Shown here: in pieces, positions 21,239 to 31,901 of the stretch
How positions within the stretch are numbered: position 1 is the stretch's first letter
Layout: every line of letters begins with the position of its first letter
From: Takakia lepidozioides
Taxonomy: Eukaryota; Streptophyta; Takakiopsida; Takakiales; Takakiaceae
Assembly: GCA_030704615.1 (NCBI GenBank)
Contig: CM060733.1
Coordinates: 49,228,001 to 49,292,000 of the forward strand
Reading direction: 5' to 3'
DNA: 64,000 nucleotides
Program-made: the position numbers and the translations under genes
The notes under the pieces: generated by a model
What the model was told of the DNA's origin: nothing
Seen by the model: the letters and a program-made list of their open reading frames with translations, nothing else
Databases searched by the model: none

Positions 21239-24200
21239 TCACGGTTTACTGATTGGGATTAGCAAACCTTTGTGAGCAAGTACCTTTCTGACGTTGAGAG
21301 TCTCGTGAAGGACTCTATGTATGAGCCCGAGGTCTGTCACTGGTTGACGGAGATGATTGAACACTACCTGGATATGTGAGGCCCTGTGGAGGCTGATATC
21401 GAGGTAATCGTTCAGGCATAGGAGACCCTCGTCGCTTCTTCTCTGCCATCTGAATTGCATAGTCTTCTCCCATGTCAAAAGAGTCCGCTGAAGAAACAGT
21501 TGTATCAGAATCCTCATCTCCTCTCAGGTGTTTTAACTGCCGAACTTTTTGTGGAATCCTTTGGGGCATACAATGTTGTCCTACCATGTGTGGAAGTTTA
21601 AATTTTAAAACTTGCTGCAAACGCTGAATGGCAAAATTGGTGAAGACCCTGAGCTCTTTGTCTGTCCAGGTGAGTGGGGTACCAATGACTTGTGAATTGT
21701 GCAAGTATTCCCATCCTTCATGTCCCTTAAAGAAAATATCGTCAGGGCCGCATTTCTGTGTTGACAAATTGTTCCAGGCCGCATGAAACCATGAACGAAT
21801 TTGAGAATCCTTTTGCATCATAACTTTTGCCTCATATAGGTACATATGAGGTGGCACTGAAGGTAAGACCCAATGATCCCCACTGGAATAACTCAGAAAG
21901 CGCGATTGCATCTTGTGTTGCTCAATGTGGTAATGTACCAGAAAACAAGCAGCGTAGTATACCCCACAGCCCATGACAATACTTGCTACCTCCTTGGTCT
22001 TGGTATAAATGAATCCATGTACAACTTGGAAGGCAATTAATTCCTTCAACATGGTACTTGCCTCATGCCAGTACTGCGCAAAGTGATGATCCTCAATGGG
22101 TCGATTGTTTGGAAGTACCTTAGTTCTAGTTGCCACTGGCAGCCATATGCGCATGATTTGATAGTAATGTGCCAATGACTGCGGAGGACAAAATTCTTTC
22201 CAAACCAAATCCAACACAATGGGAATTTGGTTGAAGGGCATAATCATAGCCCTACTGTACTCTCTTGCAGCTGGAGTTTTAGGTGGGTTAAAAGCAGCAT
22301 TTCCCCATACCTCAGGCTGTGGTGGCTGTGGTGTGGCTGTAGTAACAACAGGGTCAGGTACAGTGACTTGTTGTGGTGTTGGTGGCACTGGCTCTTATAC
22401 CATTGGCATCTCCTGCACCTCCTGTGAAGAAGACTGAAAAGCTAAAGTTCTCGCTTTTAAATATGAAGCCATTAGCTGTTCCTCAGGTACACAGACTCTG
22501 TTGTCGATATTTGAAGTGAGGTCCTCCACTTGAGTCTGCAGGCCATCTACATCCTCCTGTAACTCCGCTATCCTACTATAGACATTGTCTATAGTAGTTG
22601 TGGCAATGTTCTGCACTTACAGTCTGAGCTCATTCATCTCGCTTTGGGTGAGCTTTCGTGGTGCTTTGCCCTCCACTGGCCCTTGTGCTAACCAGACCTG
22701 CATAATGTGGTTATCCACTAAGTTGCTTGTGGTACCTCTGAGAGTCTGCTCCTCTCTGAGTTTGTATATATCTAACTGCTGTTGTAAAGCCTCCATGCGC
22801 TTCGCATGAGGTTCAACCAAATTTGCATAGGCAACAAGCAGATTATTGGCTTCCTTCCAAGCCTTGTTAGTGACAGAGATTTCATTTCTATTGGCCATGA
22901 TTGTTTGTTGCAACTCCAGTATGTGTCTCTCTTGGTCAGCTTCAACCTGTCTGTATTGCTTGAAAGTATCCTCATTGCGACAGATTGTATTCTTCATATC
23001 GACAATGAGTTTCACTTGCTCAACATTTTCTGCCTCTGCCTTCATACATCTTTCCGCTTGACTGTTTATTTCTGTTGTAGATTGGTCAAGCATATTTGTG
23101 AGTGTAGCACATTGGATGGCCATCCTGTCATGCACTGTCTGCAACTCCGTATGTAGTGCATTCACTTGTTGCAACTTGCTTTCATGCTTCACTTGCATTT
23201 GGTATAGCTGTTGCTTATGTGCTTCGTGCAACTAGTCTTGCGCGAGGCCTGCCTCAATCAATTGTTCCTTGGCCAATTGCAAAGCCGCTTCTGTACTCTC
23301 CAAGTCGTGCTGCATCTTGAGAGTGACCTCTTCATCGACCTTATTTGCACACTCTGTGGCAAGTCGAGCCTCAAACTCCTTCCTGAGTTCCTCCCTCAAA
23401 GCTGCCAATTGAGTAGTGGGAACATGTGATTTGACATAAGTACCCAACAAATTAAGTGACCTGTTTATGGAACTCATAAGCATCGTCTGTTGAGGGTCAT
23501 CTTGGTGAGCTTGCTGCTGTTCTCCCTGATCCTCAACAGTGTGATGCATTACGAACCACTCAGGCCATTGCCCCACCAGATTTTCTTCCTGAACCACTCC
23601 ATCCGTCATTGGTGCTGCAATGTCTTGGCATTCTACCTGTGGTACCTCCGTCACAGGTGTGTGTATTATATGCGCCGCAGGGTTTCCCCTGGACAACCGT
23701 TGCACCTCCGGAATCACTGTGTCCTTGACCATACCAGAATATTCATAGAGAAGGTCCCCCTTCTCAATTTCTGCCACCACCTGTTCTGTAGTGGGAATAT
23801 CTAACCCTTCTTTTTCTAAATCAATTATTTCTGGTTGAACTGCATGGACAACTTGTGGTAACTTTGTGACAAGCCAATCATCTGGCTGTGATGGCTGTGA
23901 TACTGAAGTAACTTCCTCTTCCTTCTCTGAAGGTCCTGCTTCCAGTAATAGCAGTTCTCTGTGCTGCTGTGCCCCTTCCTGCACAAGAGCTTGGGAAACA
24001 TTATCATGCAGATTCCGTGAAGCCAGTGGATCCGCCACTACAGTCTTTCCCCGTCTCTGTCTCTTAGTCTCGGGTTGCCCTGCCAGTCCACCCTCACTGT
24101 GTGAAGAGCCTTGCTCTTCCATTGCAGTGGTTTCTGGCTCAAACACTCTCATCTCCTTTCTTTCTCGCGCATCAAGTATGCCAGAATTATTTGAGCAATA

Positions 24201-25006
24201 ATTGGGCCAGACACTATGATAGGAGACTTTGCGGCAGTACCCTGTAATCTTTTCATCTCCTCTACCAGTGCGTTGTACATTATGTCCGCCCATTCTACCT
24301 CTTCTCCTCTCAGGGCTTTGAGTATTTCTTCTGTGAAGGATCTGCTTAAATACTGTTGGTTCTGTTTCATGGCAAACAGAACGTTCAATACCTGGCCTAC
24401 CTCTCTTAGCCCTGGGTACACGGCCTTGGTACAAGCATAACCCTGAGTTTTAAAGAAACTCCCTTCTTGGAATAAGTCCCATATTTGCAGTCTTGCCCTG
24501 TGCTCCTCCACATGCACCTGACCTGCTGGCAATCGAAACAGTTGCTGTAGGTATAGGGGAATAATTACCAATTCAACTCCCTTCACCGTTGTTGCTCCTG
24601 TCCTTGGCTCAAAGTTCTCAAAGAATTGTAACATGTACTGTCTATGGTGCAATGTCCAATCTTTGCGTTGCAATCCTTCCAATCGCAGCTCTTTCAGTAA
24701 CTTCACCGCCTGTGGAGTAACAATCGTTTGTTTCTGTAGGATTGTGGTGCTCTTCACCCTGATTTCTTCCATTCCTCTCTCTCTCTTCATTCTAGACCCA
24801 CAGAAATGTTTTGGCTGTAACAATTGAAGAAATGCCTGTAGTGCACAAAGCATAAACGTATGGTTGCCACAAAAAGCTATGGATAATTTCTTGTAAGCCT
24901 GCGGGGCTTGCAAGCATCGATCAAGAGAAAAGATCCGTTCTGTTCTTTCGTCTCTATGCCATTGCGTAAGTAATATTGCGAGCGTATAGTCTGTTAGTTC
25001 CTCCAT
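21239..25006 (-). pseudogene. Gypsy-2 extra ORF downstream of integrase, three CAG-derived stops
   Basis: Frames 25006-24149, 24434-23232, 23231-22617, 22616-22395 and 22388-21315 make one long protein of about 1,200 residues on the same strand as pol, between integrase and the 3' LTR. N-terminal part: HRQYMLQFFENF, then LYLQQLFRLPAGQVHVEEHR, which recalls plant mobile-domain or putative plant transposon proteins (weak). The middle is a long coiled coil rich in Gln, Glu and Lys; the C-terminal part has WKEFCPPQSLAHYYQIMRIW, which I do not recognise. Comparison with gypsy-1 (31902-35580) shows the stops after LAQD, MNELRL and VQEMPMV all replace Gln codons CAG. Tat/Ogre-group plant elements can carry an extra ORF here; its function is unknown. 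Confidence 0.7.
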
Positions 25007-25570
25007 AGCTTCAAAGCTATCGCATTGATGGTTTGTCCCGTCGAGACGCCCGTTACTTAGAACGACGCCGACTCTTGCGCTTAATTTCCCTCCAATTTCT
25101 TGATCCCTTCTCTAGCTTTCGATTGGCTGTAACCGCTGTGACTGGATTTTAGATTTAATTTTCTTTAGTGGACTTTCCCTGCTGGACTGTCCACTAGGAT
25201 AACACATGTGACAAGAATTTCGCTTTTCTGTACTTGCCGTTTGTTCTGTTGCCCCTTTTCTGTATTCATTAATGGGCCCGCCATTCATCCAAATTGACGC
25301 GCTGATTAGGTATTCTGACGGCCATTCTTGTCCTCTTTCTTGATGAGATCTGTTCTTGCACTTCCTTCTCAGCTGTGTGTTGCGCCCTGACTTCCACGTG
25401 TCCCTTTCTAAACTGACTTCCGTCCTTTCTTCCGCCAGCCATTTCCCTGAAGTTATCATGCGTTCACCTGTCACTGATTCTATGGATTGTGTAACCCTAG
25501 TAGGCTGTGTTAAGCTGTGACAGGCTGTGTCATACTGTGGTGTGCCGTGATAGGCTATGATACACTGTGG
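25007..25570. other. Spacer between extra ORF and pol of gypsy-2
   Basis: Non-coding by comparison with 35581-36077 in gypsy-1. It could hold the promoter or splice signal for the extra ORF. The part next to pol (25505-25570) already carries the CTGTGATAGG repeats. Confidence 0.45.
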
Positions 25571-25715
25571 TTAGCTGTGATAGGCTGTGACACGCTGTGG
25601 TAGGTTGTGATATGCTGTGTCGCGCCTTGATGGGCTGTGATAGGCTGTGTCGCGCCTTGATGGGCTGTGATAGGATGTGTCGCGCCTTGATGGGCTGTGA
25701 TAGGCTGTGTCGCGC
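25505..25715. repeat. Tandem repeat over the 3' end of gypsy-2 pol
   Basis: A 30-base unit built from three ten-base words (GTGATAGGCT, GTGTCGCGCC, TTGATGGGCT) repeats about four times and decays outward. As 30 is a multiple of 3 it stays in frame and gives a repeated decapeptide tail (SRRDTAYHSP type) on pol. Confidence 0.85.
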
Positions 25716-28324
25716 TTGATCTGCCCGCCCCGGTCATACATGCTCGGCCTAACGACAAGTGCTCCATATTCCGTTGGTAACACTGGCGCAGCCCGTGACG
25801 GCCTTTGCGTTTCAACATGCAAATCATGTTGTAATGGTTTGTCATGGATACCACTGTATCCCTTCAACTTATTGGCATTGACTCTTCTCAGCATTTCTTT
25901 GTTAATGGTTTGTAACATGGCGGTGTTGTTATCATACATCTTTTGTATGACATAAGGTCCTTTCCATGGTGATTTAAGCTTAGAATCTTTAATCTTTCCC
26001 TTCTTCTGTAACCATAGAACCGAATCTCCCGTCTTAACAGTCTTTAACTTGCCTTCATTAAACTGTTCTTTCCTCTTCATCTGAATTCTGGTCATATTAT
26101 CAGCTGCATCAGCACGTACTTCTTTCACATGGTATAATTCATGTTTCCTGACCTTAATGGAATCTTGCAATTCCATTATCTTTCCCCATTCCGTTCTCAA
26201 GGTAGGTAACAGGAATTCCACTGGAAGTAAAGCTTCCATACCATAAACTAATTGGAATGGTGTATACTTAGTGGTGACTTTATATGAAGTCCTGTATGAC
26301 CACAAAGCTGTCAGCAGCTTTGTATCCCAATCCGTTCTGTTTGCATTGACTATCTTAGTCAAGATAGTACATAGTATTTTGTTGGTAGCCTCTGCCTGCC
26401 CATTACCCTGTGGGTAATATGTTGTACTCTTCCTATGCACAATCATGAACTCTTTAGTCAATAATTCAATGGTCTCATTAATGAAGTGACTTCCCTGATC
26501 ACTGATAAATTCCAAAGGACAGCCAAATCGTGTAAGTATGTTCTCATACAGAAACCTTGCTGTGGACTTGGCTGTGTTGTCCCTCAAAGCTTTAGCTTCC
26601 ACCCACTTCATAGTATAATCAGTGGCTGTAATTATGTACCTGTTCTGTGTATTCTTGGCTGGTGGGTTAATTGGTCCAACAAAGTCTAGTCCCCATTTCT
26701 GAAATGGTTCCGTAGGCATTGTAGGATGCAAAGCCATTTTCCCAGATCTCTGCAAAGGTCCTAGCCTCTGACATTCATCACAACTCTGACAATACTTGTG
26801 TACATCTTTGAACAAAGTAGGCCACCAGTAACCTGCATGTAGTATTTTCCTGCTGGTAGTCTCTTCTCCAAAATGACCTCCTGCCACTCCTTTATGAACT
26901 TCCTCCAAAACTTTATTAACTTCATGATGGTATAAGCATCGCTTCAGCACTCCATTTGGTCCTAGCTTATACATTCTGCTCCCTACCATAGTGTAAGGTA
27001 GAGCCTTGATAGCAATTCTCTTTCTCTGCTCCTTTCCATAACTTGGTGGGCACTGACCATGAGCAAGGTAGTATCTGATTGGCCACTGCCAATCTAACCA
27101 GTCATCTGCACTTCCCTGCACCTCCACTACAAATAGACTCGCATCTGATAATTGATCATCTACTCCTGTGGCTGGTTCTCCTGTTGATAACCGTGACAAG
27201 TGATCCGCCACAAGATGCAGTCTCCCAGGCTTGTAAACAACCTCGAACTCAAACTCGTGCAAGATTATCAACCATCTTGCTATTCTTCCGCTTATCAGAG
27301 GTTTGTTTACCAGGTATATCAGAGCCTGGTGATCCACATAGAACATAAACTTCTTGCCCAACAGGTAATGCCTGAATTTCTTCACTGCATAGATCATTGC
27401 CAATGCTTCTCTTTCCGTTGTGCTATAATTTCTTTCGGCATTGTTCATCAATTGGCTAGCATAGTACACATGTGAATCTATCCTTCCTGTTATATTTTGG
27501 GCTAACACTGCTCCTAGTGCTTCTCCAGAAGCATCACAGTGAACATGAAATATTTCCTGCCAGTGAGGACTAATCAGCACAGGTGTAGTTGTTACTGACA
27601 ATGTAAGTTCCTCAAAAGCCTGTTGACATTCAGGTGTCCATGCAAACACTGCATCTTTCTTCAAAAGTTTGCTCAATGGTGCTGCTATCTGTGCATATCG
27701 TCTGACAAATCTTCTGTAATAGCTTGTTTGTCCAAGGAATCTCCTTAGACTCTTAACATTCATTGGTGGTGGAGAGGCTTTAATGGCCTTTGTTTTCCTG
27801 GGATCCACAAGAAGTCCCCTCTTACACACAATGTGTCCCAGAAGCACCCCTGAGCTCACACAGAAAGTACACTTCTCTGGATTCAGGCCCAGACCTCTCA
27901 TCCTGCATCTGGCCAGACATAACTTCAATTTATGTAAGTGCTCATTCTTAGAGCTGTACACACTGAAATCATCCAAGAATACCTGCATGAAATCATCCAA
28001 ATACTCATGAAAAGATTCACTTATCACTCTCTGAAAGGTCGCTGGTGCATTACAAAGTCCAAAGGGCATGACTTTGTATGCATAAGCACCCCAGTCTGTG
28101 ATGAAAGCTGTTTTTCCTTGGTCTTCTTCTGCCACTTGCACTTGATTATAACCATTGAAGCCATCCATGAATGAGTACATCTCATGGCCTGCCACAGTGT
28201 CTAATACTGCTTCTGTGAATGGCAAAGGGAAAGGATCTTTCTTTGTACAAGCATTCAGCTTCTTGTAGTTCACACAAACTCTTAGTTTACCATTCTTCTT
28301 GGGAACTATCACAATGGGTGACAA
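25571..28324 (-). CDS. Gypsy-2 Pol: reverse transcriptase, RNase H, integrase (N-terminus missing)
   Basis: One open frame of about 920 codons. It starts abruptly at SPIVIVPKKNGKLRVCVNYK, so the native start of reverse transcriptase, protease and gag are lost; the first few codons come from element B. RT: MPFGLCNAPATFQR and the catalytic FLDDFSVY. RNase H: HVHCDASGEALGAVLAQ, YSTTEREALAMIYAVKKFRH, FYVDHQAL. Integrase: His/Cys finger (EVHKGVAGGHFG with SCDECQR), then core Asp in GLDFVGPI, Asp in FISDQGSHF and Glu in QGNGQAEATNK. A C-terminal basic segment (WKGPYVIQK) precedes the repetitive tail. The uninterrupted frame contrasts with gypsy-1, whose pol is broken in several places. Confidence 0.93.
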   Translation of the reverse strand: MSPIVIVPKKNGKLRVCVNYKKLNACTKKDPFPLPFTEAVLDTVAGHEMYSFMDGFNGYNQVQVAEEDQGKTAFITDWGAYAYKVMPFGLCNAPATFQRVISESFHEYLDDFMQVFLDDFSVYSSKNEHLHKLKLCLARCRMRGLGLNPEKCTFCVSSGVLLGHIVCKRGLLVDPRKTKAIKASPPPMNVKSLRRFLGQTSYYRRFVRRYAQIAAPLSKLLKKDAVFAWTPECQQAFEELTLSVTTTPVLISPHWQEIFHVHCDASGEALGAVLAQNITGRIDSHVYYASQLMNNAERNYSTTEREALAMIYAVKKFRHYLLGKKFMFYVDHQALIYLVNKPLISGRIARWLIILHEFEFEVVYKPGRLHLVADHLSRLSTGEPATGVDDQLSDASLFVVEVQGSADDWLDWQWPIRYYLAHGQCPPSYGKEQRKRIAIKALPYTMVGSRMYKLGPNGVLKRCLYHHEVNKVLEEVHKGVAGGHFGEETTSRKILHAGYWWPTLFKDVHKYCQSCDECQRLGPLQRSGKMALHPTMPTEPFQKWGLDFVGPINPPAKNTQNRYIITATDYTMKWVEAKALRDNTAKSTARFLYENILTRFGCPLEFISDQGSHFINETIELLTKEFMIVHRKSTTYYPQGNGQAEATNKILCTILTKIVNANRTDWDTKLLTALWSYRTSYKVTTKYTPFQLVYGMEALLPVEFLLPTLRTEWGKIMELQDSIKVRKHELYHVKEVRADAADNMTRIQMKRKEQFNEGKLKTVKTGDSVLWLQKKGKIKDSKLKSPWKGPYVIQKMYDNNTAMLQTINKEMLRRVNANKLKGYSGIHDKPLQHDLHVETQRPSRAAPVLPTEYGALVVRPSMYDRGGQIKRDTAYHSPSRRDTSYHSPSRRDTAYHSPSRRDTAYHNLPQRVTAYHS

Positions 28325-28365
28325 TGAAAGCGAAATCAAACAAAGCGAAAGCAGAAGTGGCTTGC

Positions 28366-28542
28366 CTGAGAGTACTCGGCTTCAGTTGGCACGGGTTGTG
28401 AGCAAGACACTGGAATCTCCTGCTGGAGCTTCAGTTTGGCCATGCGAGAGAATGGCCGTCGTCCGTAGTACAGAGCTTTCAACTTCCGCCGCGGTCTGGA
28501 TGTGAGGTCTCTCTCAGGAGAGCCACGCCCTTCAGGCGGCAT
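28366..28542 (-). pseudogene. Orphan exon 1 of the ParB-methyltransferase gene
   Basis: Fifty-nine codons from ATG 28542-28540 to the GC donor, the same length and frame as exon 1 of element A (3351-3527). The proteins share MPPEGRGSPERDL, RKLKALYYGRRP and MAKLKLQQEIPVSCSQP, with only a few residue changes such as I to F before SRMAKL and A to V in QPAP. Downstream exons are absent. Its presence next to the transposase is direct evidence that the methyltransferase gene belongs to the transposon. Confidence 0.78.
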
Positions 28543-28749
28543 AAGTCCCAGCCAAAAAGGAAAAAAATCTCCGTTTTTTGGGTACATGCCTCGAATAGCA
28601 TGTTAAGCCAAGATTAGCATCAGATTTAGGATACGTATCCAGGAAGCCATGTGTCGGCAGCCCGAATGAAAACGGACGGCGGTGGACATTTATTGCCCAA
28701 CTGCGCAATTAAATGTCGGATGAAGCCCTCCATGTCGGATGAAAAACGA

Positions 28750-30620
28750 TGGAACTCAGCCCGAAATTTCCAACGTAGAGGTAATTCGGAGCTCTGCAGG
28801 ATGGAAATCCGGCGCCGGATTTCCATCCTGCAGGTAATTCGGAGCACAGCAGGATGGAAATTCAGCGCCAAATTTCCATCCTGCAAGGTAGGGTGGCGCG
28901 CGAAATTTCCCTCACGCAGGTAATTCGGAGGCGGATGGATGGAAATCCGGCGCCGGATTTCCATCCGAGCAGGTAGGGCGGCGCGCGAAATTTCCCTCAC
29001 GCAGGTAATTCGGAAGCGGATGGTTGGAAATCCGGCGCCGGATTTCCATCCGCGCAGGTAGGGCGGCGCGCGAAATTTCCCTCACGCAGGTAATTCAGAA
29101 GCGGATGGATGGAAATCCGGCGCCGGATTTCCATCCGCGCAGGTAGAGCGGCGCGCGAAATTTCCCTCACGCAGGTAATTCGGAAGCGGATGGATGGAAA
29201 TCCGGCGCCGGATTTCCTTCCAGCAAGTAAGTCGGATCGCTGGCGTATGGATATTCGGCGCCGAATTTCCATTCGCCAGGTATTTCGAAGCGCTGAATTA
29301 CCTTCCTGCAGGTAATTCTGAGCGTGTCCGATTGATTTTTTCGGAGAAAAACAAACTGAACTGTTTGTTTTGTGGCTGAAGTGCACTTGTAGACACGTTT
29401 TTCTTGGAATCCTTGACTGCTAGAGGCAAATCGGAACAGCCTCGGACGGAAATTCGGCGCCGTTTTTCCATTCTGGGAGGTTTTTACGACTTCCTTTGAG
29501 GGGGCCCCGATGGAAATTCGGCGCCGAATTTCCATCCGGGGGATGGTCTCTGTCGGAGAGGTGCCGGCCTCTCCGCCGCTCTGTTGGATATTCGGTGCCG
29601 AATTTCCGTCCGGGGGTTGAAATATGACGGCCAGGTGCCGGCCTCTCCCCCCTCCCCGACTGCATTGGAATGGCCCCGGATGGAAATTCGGCGCCGTTTT
29701 TCCATCTGGGGAGGTTTTTATATCGGCCAGTTTTCGGCCTGACCCCCCGACACGACTTCCTTTGGGGGGCCCGGATGGAAATTCGGCGCCGAATCTCCAT
29801 CCAGGGGATGCTCTCTGTCGAACACGTGCCGGCCTCTACGCCCGAGGCGACTTCATCCGGGCGTCCCCTGTTGGATATTTGGTGCCGAATTTCCGTCCGG
29901 GGGTTGAAATGTGACGGCCAGGTGCCGACCTCTCCCCCTCCCCGACTGCATCCGAACCGCCCCGGATGGAAATTCGGCGTCGTTTTTCCATCTGGGGATG
30001 TTTTTATGCCGGCCAGTTTTCGGCCTGACCCCCCGACACGACTTCATTTGGGGGGGCCCGGATGGAAATTCGGCGCCGAATGTCCATCCAGGGGATGTTC
30101 TCTGTCGCACACGTGCCGGCCTCTGCGCCCGAGGCGACTTCATCCGGGCTTCCCCTGTTGTATATTCGGTGCCGAATTTCCGTCCGGGGGTTGTAATGTG
30201 AGGGCCAGATGGCGGCCTTTCCCCCGAGCCGACTACATCCGAAAGGCCTCGGATGGAAATTCGGCGCCGTTTTTTCCATCCGCGGAGGTTTTTATGTCGG
30301 CCAGTTTTCGGCCTGACCCCCCGGCAGGACTTCCTTTGGGGGGATCCGAATGGAAATTCGGCGCTGAATTTCTATCCGGGGGATGTTCTCTGTCGGACAG
30401 GTGCCAGCATCTCTGCCCCAGACGACTTCATCCGTGCGGCCCCTGTTGGATATTGGGTGCCGAATTTCCATTCGAGGGTAGTAATGTGACGGCACGGTGC
30501 CGGCTTCTCCCCTTCAGCCGACATCATCCGGACGGCCCCCCACTTTCTGACTGCATACCGTTGGCAGTTATTGCGCAAAGACCAGGGGCCGCATTCCGGA
30601 GACAAGGTTCATTAACACTC
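28750..30620. repeat. Palindrome array of element B
   Basis: This is the inverted counterpart of 700-3130. Units with ATCCGGCGCCGGATTT cores at 28790-29220 are followed by a GAATTACC/CTGCAGG centre near 29290-29330, then the long composite units with ATTCGGCGCCGAATTT cores at 29440-30500. The short-unit arms of element A (about 1480-2600) are nearly absent here, so this array is shorter. Frames that cross it are repeat artefacts. Confidence 0.85.
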
Positions 30621-30879
30621 TGACTGTGGATTTTTGAGATAGTTGGCTCCCTGGATTTGGATCAGGCTTCGTCGCTCGGACAAATCGGCACCGCATTCCT
30701 TCCCATCAGTGCATCCCCCTTCTACCAGGGAGCTTCCCCGCACGCCATCCTGGCAGTCTTGTGTGCACATCTCCCATGGCGGAAAACCCGAGCGTACAGT
30801 GTACTGCCCTCCTCACGAGCATAGAGCTTCATTTCCGTGTAGAGGGGACATCTGCCGAGTGATGGAGAAATATCTGTGC

Positions 30880-30884
30880 GTTCG
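30880..30884. repeat. Target-site duplication of gypsy-1 (left copy, GTTCG)
   Basis: GTTCG precedes the LTR here and follows the other LTR at 44197-44201. Element A shows the uninterrupted site as TGCGTTCGATACC (minus strand, near 415-427). Confidence 0.95.
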
Positions 30885-31870
30885 TGTCGCGCGGCTTTTA
30901 CTCACCCATCCCTTCGCTATCCGAGGCGGAAACTCCAAGATAGAAGAGTTGGAAATCTCTAAGTACTCAGCCCGCGCAGAACAATCAGTCATGACCTACA
31001 GCTAGTGTATCATGGGGGTGTTTCCTATTTGTTTCCTCTCCGCATTCATTCTTAGCTACCTTACCATTGATAATTAAGTATCAGTTTGCTTCATCAATTT
31101 ATCGGTTTCCTTAACTCCTCCATTCAATCCACAGCTTCACTCAGATCTCTCTACACAGTGTGATTGTATCGTATAAGTATCAGATTATGATTTATCAGGT
31201 ATCAGGCCGAAGCCATTGTGTCTCTATTCTCCTCTACAATATCCCTACAGCTTTGCATATAACAAGCATCTACTAATCCTCTTTCCTCCTTCATCGTGCT
31301 CACCGACTTCCGCTCCCGTATGACTCCCAAATCCTCCTTCCCCGAATAATCCCCCTCATCATTCCCCGTTCTCCCCTTTATCCTCCTATCCGCGGTTCTA
31401 ACCGTTTCCCTCTCTAACCGTCGTATGTGAATTAATATGTTCCCTTCACAGGTGTTGTTCCCCACAGTCGTTCCCTGTCCTACTCTTCGTTCCCTATTAT
31501 CGTGACAGCTGTGTCAAGCGGTGACTGGCTGTGTTTGGCTGTGTCGGGCTGTGCCGGGCTGTGACTGGCTGTGTGGGCTGTGTGGGCTGTGACGACTGTG
31601 ACGGGCTGTGTGGGCTGTGACGGCTGTGTGGGCTGTGTGGGCTGTGACGACTGTGACGGGCTGTGTGGGCTGTGACGGCTGTGTGGGCTGTGTGGGCTGT
31701 GACGACTGTGACGGGCTGTGACTGCTATGTCGGCTGTGTGGGCTATGTAACCCCCCTCTACAGTGCGCTGCTGTCACCCCTAAGGTTTTTGTTTGTCTCA
31801 GTCTGTGCAAAAATTAAGGATACCCTACAGATCCCGTATAAGTGTCTAAGTCCCCTACAGTCCTCTAACA
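30885..31870 (-). repeat. Gypsy-1 3' LTR (986 bp)
   Basis: Starts TGTCGCGCGG and ends CTCTAACA (plus reading). Nearly identical to 43167-44196; the 44-base length difference comes mainly from the copy number of GGCTGTG-type repeats (about 31510-31745). Confidence 0.95.
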
Positions 31871-31896
31871 TTACCCCTTCCCCCCTCAAAAAGCCG
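31871..31896 (-). promoter_or_regulatory. Polypurine tract of gypsy-1
   Basis: Minus strand reads TTTTTGAGGGGGGAAGGGG then TAA directly before the LTR. Matches the tract in gypsy-2. Confidence 0.85.
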
Positions 31897-31901
31897 TGTC
31901 C

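Larger units (their letters stand above)
20228..28324 (-). mobile_element. Gypsy-2: Ty3/gypsy retrotransposon, truncated in reverse transcriptase
   Basis: Minus-oriented. From right to left: pol from within reverse transcriptase (28324) to integrase and tail (25571), spacer, extra ORF (25006-21239), polypurine tract and 3' LTR (21205-20228). The 5' LTR, upstream ORF, gag, protease and the start of reverse transcriptase are missing. It is inserted in TNPA of CACTA copy 1. The right edge joins element B within a few bases of shared sequence (GGTGACAA), so it was removed by a deletion or rearrangement and not by a simple insertion. Confidence 0.88.
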
